From assembly GCF_001949145.1 (NCBI RefSeq), contig NW_019091408.1, positions 188,702 to 250,701 on the forward strand: a stretch of DNA of 62,000 nt. The letters run 5' to 3'. Within the stretch, counting starts at the first letter, position 1, and the number at the start of each line of letters is the position of its first letter. Source of the DNA: Acanthaster planci (taxonomy: Eukaryota; Echinodermata; Asteroidea; Valvatida; Acanthasteridae). Position numbers and translations under genes: made by a program. The notes under the pieces are model-generated. The model was not told the origin of the DNA. It did no database searches and worked only from the letters and a program-made list of their open reading frames with translations. Below are positions 12,901 to 24,900 of this stretch, one piece after another.

Positions 12901-15900
12901 AAGAACACTTGATTCACACATCAACCTTACCCTCCAGAGTATTTTGGCTAGCATCCCTGCCAGATGCAGTAGTCTGCATCATTTGTCCAAGAGCCTCGCT
13001 TGTTCAGAGTAGCACAACCAAACAAGTGAGCTCTCCCAAAGGTTAATCGGCCTAGGAGCCTGTGCGTACCAACCACCACAGGATCCAACAGTAGCATTGT
13101 CCCAGCATTGGGAGTTTATTTGGCAATAGTTGGTTGCCTAATACAATAGAGTACACCTGACTTTCATCCTCGCTGCACCTGATGAAGAGCCGTTTTCATT
13201 GCACTTGACAAATCTGAGCCTAACTTTTGCTCGGATTTGGTTGTTGTCCAGGGATCGGTCAAGACCCCAGAGCCCGTGCCGCCTGCTCCTGTCACCAGGG
13301 ACCAACCAGAGCTCCTTCCCTCCCCGACCTCAGCCGAGGCAAGCGAGCTGATGTCTGCCTTGGAACACGGCATGATGGGAGGCAAGAAATGTTATCGGGA
13401 ACCATGTGAGTTTGCTTTCTCTGATACCCCTTGATCTTCAATTTCGGTGTTGTAGTTGAAATCCCTTAAGACCATCACAAGACCTCCACCAGACCATCAC
13501 AAGACCTCCATACTGAGTTCAAAGCCAAGCTGTAGACGAATCCAGCCATTTTTCATCGGGCACTCATGGGGTCCCCTTTGTTAGCAGAAAACAATGTGTT
13601 GGGTTTTGTGTGAAGTGACCGTCATGGAACAATGGTTCCTTTACAATAGATATCACAATGCTCACTGCCATTGGCGGGAGCCAAAGCACATGACCAGTGA
13701 TAGCATCAGAGTGATTTACCTGTTCAAATAAGCATTACTTTGTCATTGTTTACCCTATTGCTTATGACTGGTCTTGTGTCTGGTTTTGTGTCCGGTTTTG
13801 TGTCTGGTCTTGTTTCAGGTCTTGCGCCGGGTCTTTTGTCCAGTCTTGTGACTGGTTTTGTGTCCGGTCTTGTATCCGGTCTTCCGCCTGGTCTTGTGTT
13901 TAGTCTTGCATCTAGTGTCGTGCCTCGTCTTGTGTCTTTTCTTTTGCCTGGTTGTCTGTCTGGTCTTGTGCCTGGTCTTGTGTCTGGTCTCATGTCAGGT
14001 CTTATATGTGGTCTCATGATGGTCTTGTGTGGTCTTGCCTACAACACTGTTTATTTGTGAATAATAGTTGTTTCTTCAAGTTCACTGTCAACACCATTTT
14101 GGGGTTTCATTGTGATAACAATACCCCTTACAACTTTGTAGTTCACCTTTTTGTTTTGAATTGTTTGAAACCTGCAATATTCATTCTGCTTGTAAAATGT
14201 GTCATTGTCGTCCTCAGACATTAAAAGCATATTCTAACACTAATAACAAAATAATAATGTTGCTATAAAAATGTATTTCCTTATCTGGGTGTAGTAGCAG
14301 TGCCATGACAGACTGTTTATTTGTTTGTTTCTTGAATTGTTGTCAATTGACATGTGCTTTTGTTACACAGAACATTTGTAAATCAGTTGGACATTATAAC
14401 CGCAGTTTTTGGTGCCAACATTTTTGTGTCAATAAGTTTGATTTGCTGCACTTTCTTTGTATTATTTCCTCTGTATTGAACATCACATGCTTTGGTTTCC
14501 TAAAATCACCAATTAGTTGATTTGCTTATTAGTTCATTCACAGGTTTGACTAACTCTTTGTGCCTTGGTAACTCCAACATTTTGCATAATCCATTTGTAA
14601 CCAAGTTGAAGAGACCCAAGTTGGAATAAGGACCCAAGTACAAATGGTGTTATTTGGAACAAATGGTTTTCTGACAGGTTTAAACAAAGGCCAAAAAAGA
14701 CGAAAGTCTCAACAGCTTCTTTGGCATTGTAGTTGTCAAGTGCGAACAAATTTGCCACTTGTTTGGAAAATACTGTCAAATTAGGAATAAAAATGAAGTT
14801 TCTGACCCAATTTTAGCTGTATTTAGCATTATTCTTGCACATTTGAAACCAATAGGAAGTGTCTAACACAATATTTGCATTGATGAAGATGTCATTGATG
14901 AAGATGTCACAACATGAAGAACTAAATATGTTCTTTCTGTGAAATGTGTATGTGTGAAACATATCAGTGAGTAAATGAACATACATGCAAGACTCATTTT
15001 GTGGAATTCACCCTTTGGGGATGTGAACCCGTATTTCAGAATCAAATGCAAGGAGATTTACTCTGTACAACGTGATTGACATCAGTGCCATCCATGAAGA
15101 CACTCTCCGCAGGCAAACGGAAAAAAGATCACAGTAGAATTGGGACAAAAGCAACTATTTCTAATTTCCCTTGTGTAAAAGAACAAGATTTTTTTTTTAT
15201 TTTGTTTAATTTTTCAGTGATATTCGACAAAAACACTGGACTCATCCGAGACCCGAGTCGGTGTAAGTTGATTGACCGTTTTTTCATCACATGATTTTCA
15301 TAGTGACATTAGAAAGAAACAGCTAGCTTCACATCAACTCAAGTGCATCTTTCCCTAGACGAAAGGAAAACTTTCTTTTCATAGATGATCAAGTATACAG
15401 GGTTTTAGTCTTTGCTTAGATGAATGTTGGTGTCTGTATTGCAAATATTAAGATATCGCAGCATGAACAGTACATGTAGGTGTCTCAAAATCCAACAATA
15501 TTGATTTTGAGTTCATTTTAATCCAGTTGAAAGCAAGCGCTTGATATTGTGGAATTACACCTAGATTTACATGTAGTTTTGCACGCTTGCATGGAACAAT
15601 TTTATTTTGTTTGTACATGTATATGATGGGTTTTTTGCATGTGGTTGACTTGAAAAAGGGTTATTTTGGAACATGACACTTTCTAAGAAAGGAGCATCTT
15701 TTGTTTGTATAATTTTGCATTAATATCCCCTTCAGACTCTGTTTCTCGTTATTTTTAAAACGTACATGTGCAGCCATCTATGTATTGGGTACATGTATCT
15801 AAAAGTTTAAGATAGACATTTGCATGAAGATGGTTACAGGCACCCCTGGGCCGTACTTTATCTTGATTGGCTGAAACTCGGCCAATTAAATAACCTTATG

Positions 15901-18900
15901 ACTGTGAGTAGATCATAGATACAATAGATTAAGGTGTAAAGATGCTGTGTTGTGATTCTGTCATTGATGCTACAACATAGTATCCAACCACCACACTACC
16001 ACTTGACCTCTGTTCACCATGGGTATAATATTTTACTAAGGTTCTTTGTACCATTCTGGATTTATGTGGCATGCATATTAGAAGCACTATTACCTTCATT
16101 CATTGCCAGTCAGTATATGAATATTGTCAGTCATTTGAATCATACATGTAGGAGGCAATAATTGAATATTGCCGGCCAATATTCGAACATTGACTGACAC
16201 TATTTGAATATTAGTTGGCAATAGTGAATATTGATCGGCAATATTCGAATTTTGACTTTGCTTTTCATTGCACTGCTGAAATGGTTCCGCAGTGGTAGCC
16301 CCCAAAGAGCTGGTCATTGATCTGGACCACAATAAGTACAAGTGTGAGGTGCCGGACTGCGGCAAGGCCTTCCGCAAGGCCAGCTTGCTGGAATACCACC
16401 AGAAGTACTATCACATCAGCAAGCCGGCCACCAGCACATCAGCCATGGCTGCAGCCAAGAATGCCGTGACCAGAAGCCGCAAGAGGCTCTCAACATGTAA
16501 GCAGACCTTGTCTCCCCTTTCAACAGTTATTGACTGCAGTATCCACTGTTCATATTGGATTCAAACTAGCCAGCTGACCGTGAAAACTTCAGTGGTGAAA
16601 TGGTAACGATGTCTCGGCTAGTAAGCAGGAGGTTGTGAGTTTGAGTTCCAGCAGTCAAATGTTTCTCATAAGCTTTCATGAAACACTTAACCACATTACT
16701 TGATTGCATCGGCAAAAGGGCAAAATGTGTATGTCCCCTCTTTTTTAAAAATAGGGCATCTTGAATATTTCTTGTTTGAACTTTTTCTCCCCAATGTCTA
16801 GTTCCAACATTCTTTGCCAATATATCGCCATGAACATTTTGGAGTTAACAAGTGTAACTTCCTGTCATCTTGAAATAATCATGCAGTAATTAACCAGTAG
16901 GTTGTACTTAGCCGTTCATGTACTCAATAGAGTGATCATATTATGAGTAATGCACTCAAATAGTCCCGGGGGGGGGGTAATTATGTTGCCTACTATTTTA
17001 AATCCATCCTTCTAGGATTCTCCAAAAATCCACCTGGAGGATTATATTGTATTGAGAAATATACAGTCTAATAACTGTTACTTTCCTTGGGACTTGATGC
17101 TCCCTGAGTGTTGAAGTACAAAGAATGTGTCATGTTTTCTAAACGGTCGGGGATTTTGAAGGAGTCCTTGTTAAAAAGTCCCCGGAGTTATGTTAAATAA
17201 GTTGTTTACCTCGCTGAACACCGCTGGGAAATCAGAGGTGGCCTCATGTGCAAAGCTAATTTTTTTTTTAACTTCAGCTGCAAGTACACCTGGAAGCAGT
17301 AAGATGCGTCGCACCGAGAGTGCAGATGGGCCATCGGCCAAAATCACCAGCCGTCAGCATCGCATTTCAGCCCCCGGCATCTTGACCACCAGTCACAAGC
17401 ACCCGCTGCCATCGCCAAAGCTTGACAGTCTGACCCCGACACCTCCCCATCCCCTCAAGTCCATGTCTACCAATCAGTTTGTGAAACGACAAGCCGTGCC
17501 TGATACCAGGAAACCTCTGCCGGCATCCCGGGTCGAGCGGCCGCCTTTAACAAAGCCAGATCTTGCTTCGCCCACTGTGCAGCAACCACAGGCGGCAGCC
17601 AAGCCGAAGGCCCAGGGATCCGAGATCACGGCCAAGGTCGCAGAAAGATCACGGAAGGTTTCAGGGTCCACTGCTAGTAAAGAAAGCAAACCTACCACAA
17701 ACAAGGTTAGTCTCAAAAAGCGTCAGCGCCTGTTGCAATTATTTTCAGATTAATCAAAGTCACCTATCAGCCAGTTAATTTGAGACAGGTTTTTTGTTTA
17801 TTGACCTTTGCCTTCATGACATTTATTGCCAAGTTGGTAGTGTTGAACTTTCCCGTTGCAGATTTCAATTCCTTTTTCTTGCATGGATTTTCTTGGCACA
17901 GTGCCTTTTCCCATGAGATGTATTTCTGTGTTTCACATGTTACTCCCACTTGTCACTATAGTAACCCACATGTTATGTCCCTGTTATTTGCCGACTGTTA
18001 TGTCATTCCATTCCATTTCCATTCTTTTACAGTCGGAGGTTGTCACAACTACCGTCTCAGAAAAACTTCAACCATCACCAAAAGCAGCGGCTTTGACCTT
18101 AGAAACCAAAACCAAAGCTGAGCTGAGTGATGCAGCGCCCACCCAACAGCCTGAGACCAAATCCCAACAAGCACCGGTGGCGCTGGACAGCAAGGCCGAC
18201 TCCAAGGCCGTGGTGAAAGGTCCCGAGGTCACAGCAGAGATTGCGGCAGCACCACACCAGGCACCGAAGAAGCAGCGGCGGAACAAGCCGCACAAGAAGC
18301 ATAAGCGGCACAAGGCACGGAGCCGTGACCGGCGGTCACGGGAGCAGAGCCGCAGCGAGCGGCGCCGGGCAGCTGAGCGAGCCAAGCAGCGGCGACTGGA
18401 ACAGCGGCAGCTCAAGCAGTCCCTGGAGGAGGCTGCCTCCAGGCAGAAGCCCGAAGATGTGATGGAATGGACTGCTAAATATCTGTCTGCTACAAGTAAC
18501 GTCAAATTTGAATTCTAGGTCCCTTCCACCACTTGTGGACCCCCCTTTCCTTCTCCACTCAATCTGCATTTCCTAATGTCACTTTATAATGAGATCTGTG
18601 TATGCATTTAAATACTGTTAAGCGCACACAGCTACTCAGATGGTGAAGTAATGGTCAGACTTGCACATTTTCCAACCGTGTACCTTACTCATCTGAGTAA
18701 AAAGTGGATGGCACCCTGTATCTGGCTGCTCATCTGATCGTGATAAACTAGAGATTAAAAACTGAGGATACCCAGCACTTTTTCTTTCTTGTCGTATTTC
18801 ACCCTTTGGCCCACTTCAGTGACTATGCCTGTTTCAAAGGCTGTGTCATATTGAGCCCTGTTTGAATGTTGCACGAAAATGAATGAAGAGTTAACCTCAA

Positions 18901-21900
18901 ACATCAGTAAAAGATTCATCTACATGGCAATCAAACAAACTGAAAAACTTTTATAGGGTTTTTGGCACCTGTGAAGTTGCCTTTACATGAATTTGAAGTG
19001 GACTTGACTTGCCATCAAACCCAACTTGAGAAAAAGTGAAGATTAGTGACAAAGCTATCATCCTCCTAGGTCCTTTGAAATGAGAATAGAAACCTCTCAC
19101 ATTATGAGAAACTGCATGCAGTATGCTATTAAGCTGTCTAACTTTTCCATAAGGTACTATGTCATACTTGCAGTTCAAAACGTGATGGTTTTGTCACATT
19201 CTGTGTACTGCCAAGTATGCACAGTTTTCCTGTAACTGAGTAAAACTACCACTTTGGTTCCAACTTTGTTTCCCCTCATACATTTTGTTTCAGCTGACAG
19301 AAACCTCCTCCATTCCCCTGCCCAAAGTTCTGATGACCCCATGCTCAAGCCAGAGGGGCTGGACTCCTCCACCACGGAGGATGGGGGCCCCCGGGACATG
19401 ATCAGCTGCGTCTGCCGCAACCAGGAGGAGGAAGGGTTCATGATCCAGTGCGAGACCTGCTACGGCTGGCAGCACGGCAGCTGCGTAGGGTTGACGGAGT
19501 CCACCATCCCCAAGCAGTACATCTGCAGCTTTTGCATCTACCCGGAGAGTAAGTGAAAAATTGTAGAGTTCAACAGATGGTGATGCAAGGTGTGCTTCAA
19601 GGTTTTGTGAAGTTTAAAAGGGTTTTGAACCTCAATTTAAACCTCGTTTAATAATATTGCATTCCTTGTCTTATTGTGTTGAGTTAAGGAGGAATGCTCT
19701 CATGCCATTGGAAATTGAAAAACACTGTACAAAGACTTGTCAAGATTGGAATTTCCTCATTTTGGGGCGGTCAAAGTCCAAGTTGCATGCCGGAATTAAA
19801 CAGGAGGTATTTTTGAGGTTTACCTCAAGGTTTTTGTGAGGTCTAATAAGGTTTTAAGCGGTACCTCGCAGTAGACTTGAGTTAGTCCTTGTTTAAGATT
19901 GCATGCTTTTTTCTACTGTGTTCTTTTGGGGGAGAATGCACAGTTAGTTGTGTCAGTAGATATGACCTTGCAATTAGTGATAAAAGTTGGCTTGCTAAAT
20001 GAGGACACAACTTTTTCAAATAGTAGCCGAATGTTCCCTGAAAAAAAAAAATCTTGAAGCAGTAGAACCATTCTGATAATAATCATCTCTTTAAATTCAG
20101 ATTTGCGGACTCATGCTAGACATCGCTACGACCAGGATTGGTTCCGCACAGGCCAGCTCTCTTCCCTTACGCAGCCCCAGCAGCCTGCTGAGGAGTCAGG
20201 TCACCTGACCGAGGCCATGCTGAAGACCCATCAGCTGATGGCTGATATGATCAGCGTGACAGAGGCATTGGACGTACTGCAACACAAACTGGAAATTCTT
20301 AAGTGAGTCAGGGATCCAAAACGGCAGGATTGGAGTTTGGGTCAGATTTGGTGTCTGTTGAGCATTGTCAAAGCTTGTCGTCCATTCAACCAACTGGGAG
20401 CTTCTCATTTTGGACGCTTATGTGAAGAAAGCCAATAAGCCTTTTGTGAGTTACATTTAAACAAAATCTGGTACACTGAGTTCTTTAACCACTTCCTACC
20501 GGGTGGAATTTGCACATGTGGGACGAGTTGCCAGGTGATTTTCAAGATTGTTCGTTTTCAAAATTCGTCCAAATTCATATTTTCATTTACTGGACGCTTA
20601 CACCCACACAAATGACTGTTTGGGGCCTACTTTAATCTTACAGGCAACCTCCATTGATTCCTGAGTATTGCAGTCAGGCCTGCAGCCCAGTAAAGAGAGC
20701 CCACATTGTGCAGTGTTGCATAATTTCCTTTGTTCCCAAAATTGGCCGAGTGCGTTGCTAAATGGCGGTGGCGTCTTTACAAATGCGGCCAGATTAGCGT
20801 ACAGTGGTATTGTATTTCTCATCATTGGAGTGCTGGAGCACTTTTGTCCCAGCTGATAATCCACAGGCACTGGATGTTGCAGTCAGTGGTATACTGTTTC
20901 AAAACACCGACGGATTACCTCCGCTAATGCCAGCACTCTGTGCTGACAGCATATGAAAATTGATTGGCAATGCCCAGCAGCTGAGTCTTTTGTTCCAAGT
21001 ACAGTCTTTTGTTACAAGGCCCAGCTCCTTTGTCCAATTTTGGGCACCCCGGCTATGCTTCCAAATAAAGGTCTTAGGAACCGGAAACCCCAGCACTGAG
21101 TGGTTAAATTCATGTGAACTTAACAATTTAGTTTTTGCAAAGCGACCACCCTCACTGGAATGGACTGGTTCCTTTGTGCCATTCTTATCCATTAAAAGCA
21201 GTGTAGTGGTGCAGGGCATCTCTTATGTAACTAAGCAAAGGCTTGCCCTGAATCAAGAGGTATAGCAACAGTATCTTTCGTATGGAGAATTCAAATTGTT
21301 CATGTGAAAGTTCATGTGAAAGAACTCAGTGTACCAGATTTTATTCAAATTGAACTTGCAAAAGGCCAATTGCACTGCTGGACATAGAGCGTGCAATCGG
21401 TTTATAAAGGTTGGCTTGCAACGTCAGCTTCCTCAAATGGATCTGTGTTTTGGGTTTGTTTTTTTATTTATTGTTGACTGCCTTGTAGAAAGGCATAAGC
21501 CCTCTGTTTATGTATTTGGACTGTTTTCAGAAAATAGCATGGAAAGGTGTTCTGTTTTCTCACGCTTTTCACAAACATGTATTATAGGACCTTGGAATGA
21601 GGCATACAAGTCAAATCAGTGCATGAATCAAAATGAAAGGTCTCCCAAAATACAGCCAGTGCAGGCAGTCACAAAAAAACTTGTTTGACCCAACTCAACA
21701 CCAACACTCCTTTACAAGACACAAGATTTTCCCATTTTGAGTTATGTTTATGGATGGTGTTATCTGTCAAAAGCTTGAACTGATAATTAGAAGACGAATT
21801 GGGAATCGCTTTGCATTTGTTGTATAAAAATGTTTAGGAAGCAGATTCCTGAAAAAACGATAATGCAGTGTATAAAAAATTTACCGACAATTTCATTTTT

Positions 21901-24900
21901 GTTTCTTCATGTTAAGAAGTGACAACCATCCTGACCTGAAGCTCTGGTCCTATCACTGGGGGCTGAGAGATGAAAGCACGCCCCTGGATGACTCTGCTCA
22001 CACCCAGCAACTCCAGACCAGCCTGGAGGAATCAGACGTTCTCCAGACGTCCGCCGAGACCAGTGCCCTCACTGAGTCCATGAGGAGTGACGTCGTTGTT
22101 GACAGCATTATGGAAGAAGTTATCCCTGAGGTGGTAGGCACGGGAACCGATGATGTGAGCAAAGAGAGCAGTGGGGCTGCTGCCGGTAACCAGGGGGATA
22201 TTGGGGACAGTGGTGACATGGGCCTGCTACAAGAGGGCGTCAAACACGCTGAGGAATTTGATTTTCCCTCAGTTGTTGGCAAAACCTTAATCCCAAATAA
22301 AAATCCAGTCCCAGAAGAAACTGTTGGCTGTTTGGACTCGGTAAATGCTGAAGCAAGTCCCGTGGAAGTCGATTCAAAAGAACTGTTGGAGAGTTCAACT
22401 TTTTCAACACCAACTACCACATCAGACTCAAAACAAGACAATATGTCAAGTGGCAGTGCACCTTCTGTTCCCGACAAGGGCACCCCTTTGAGTTCCACAC
22501 TGCAAGCAGAAACACTGCCCACTGAAAAGCTGACAGCTTGCATCATCCCAGACCCAGAACAGTCCACCTCCCAGGGAGCCAAGGATGGGGTTACCATTGA
22601 AAGTGGGAAACCGGTTACACCAGTGCATGATGGGAAATCAGACAGAGCAGAAAGGGACAATTTGCAGAACCCCAAAGGCAATTCATCTGGAGATGCACAT
22701 ACCATGCTTGGCAGTGGCACATCAAGTCAGGCCTCCGAAGTGAAGGACCCTGTTACCAGTGAAACACAGAAAGTGGGGACCCCAGAGCATGATGGGAAAG
22801 CAGACAGCAGCACCAAGGAACAGCCAGCCAATCATGGTGATTCCTCAGATGACGAACCCCTCATAAAATACACCAAGAAATCAGCTTCATCCAGCGAGGC
22901 AGAGAATGACACTACATCGGTTGCTGCCAAGGTTTGTAAACATTAACCTTTGACTCTTAAGTTTCATGGGTCAGGTCGCTCCCATTGTTCAGTGGAAATG
23001 CAAGAAGACATAGGGCTGGATTATTGCCAGCTTGGCGACTGAAAATTGTGATCATCCCGCATGTGGCACATTATAGTTGTTGAAGAGCCAATGATCAGTT
23101 GCCAGTGGACGTTAGCATATCACATCAGAGTTCAAATGATTTTTGAACCCTGTACTTTGACATTATTGCTGACCTAACTTTTCACAATTGGGCCCGCGCA
23201 CATGATGTCACATCTTGCGATTGAATTTGGTGCATTTTATATATGTGACCTGTCACCACAAAATGAGCCAAAAGTCGGAATAGTAAAAAATTGAGATATT
23301 ACTTTTCGGTGGTATGTGCATAGAACACTTAGGGTAAAAGTATAAGGTGACAATGTGACATTACTCTAGTAGCTTTCTGTCTTTTTTTCTGACACTGTTT
23401 CAACATTTCTGACCGGGCACAAATAATGCTATCATTGAAATTGCTGAGAAAATAACATTTTTAAATATCTGGTCCTGCTAACAAAATTGGAATTAAATAG
23501 AGGTATTACTTTTTTAAAATATAACAAAATGCCAATATATGACTTTGAACCCTCAAAACGGGAAAGAGCAGAATGCGACTTTACGCTCATTTTGTCGTGC
23601 CAGGTCACATACATGTATGTATCTTGCATGATGATTATGAATTGCCCCAATACGCTTCAGTGCCCATTGGCAACCATCAGCGTCCAGTGTTCACCATCGC
23701 ATGACCAATAATCAGGCCTTGGATGCGTTATGTTAAAGAGTGGCATGTTAAATGCATCAACACATTGAGAGCACTATGGGCATATAATGCATTATGTGCA
23801 CACATTTTGGTCATTGGACCTTGGTCTTGCAATTGCCATTTGAGATGGCATCCTTGTCATAGATTGATCACTCTTTGGAGGTGAGAGTCGGACTATTTCT
23901 TGGTACAATACTTGTTTTACTCTAAGAGATGTTGAGACCCGTACATGACATGACTCCTCATACTTAAGAATGTCACCCTTATTCTTACAAGTAGTTTTAA
24001 GTCCAGAAAAACACTCACCTTTCACATTTGACCCAAGATGGCTGACTTGGAGAAAAGAATTTATTGGCTACAGCTTGGAGAAAAACACACATTATGGGTA
24101 GTGGTTGCAGCCGCTAGCAAGTGGCTTTCATAGTTGTATGTGTTATTTCAGCCATAGACCCGTGTACTTCAAGACTGTTTTGATTCGCTTAAGCAAATTT
24201 AATCAATAAAGGACCCCTTGACCTAGTTTTTATACCTGAGATTGTTCATTGGTTACCTCATATTGCACATTTCAATGTGAACATATGAGAACATCACAGA
24301 AGTAATCAAACATTCTGTTAGATACATCTCATGCAGTCTGTACTGGCTTTGTATATTATATCAAAACTTATTGTAATGATGCATATGTCATTTGCTTGAC
24401 AGTCCACCACACCGCCACCCCAACCAAGCTCAGAACCAGCCCCCGTTCAGGCCGACCCAGTGCCTTCCGGCAACCCCACCGTGCCACCCAGCATCTGCAA
24501 GCTGCATCTCTTCAACCACATCGTGTGTGTTGAGGAGGAGCTCAAGCGACGCATGGACTACGTGGAGGAGCAGATCGAAGGTATAGTATGGCTGATGGTT
24601 GCATTGGCCTTGTGCATGACTCATTGAGGGCGTTGCTTCAAATGGGCCTGGTCCACAGGCTCATTGTAAACAAGAGACCTGTGTTTATGTCAAGGCAATA
24701 GAGGTTATGTATTAATGTGTCCTCTGAGGGCAAGAGCTCGATATCACTGGGATAAGCTCAGGTTAATCTTTTGTGCATTTGTTGTTACTAAAATGAGATA
24801 ACAAAAAAGCCTCCGACACACCGTGTAGACGTCAACAATGCATAACCTCTATAAAATTTGAAAGCCCTTCTTCATGATAGTGTTTCCTTAATGAAAAAAA

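Noticed and set aside
13740-14060. 106- and 97-codon frames on opposite strands
   Set aside because: Both are translations of the 12-bp minisatellite.
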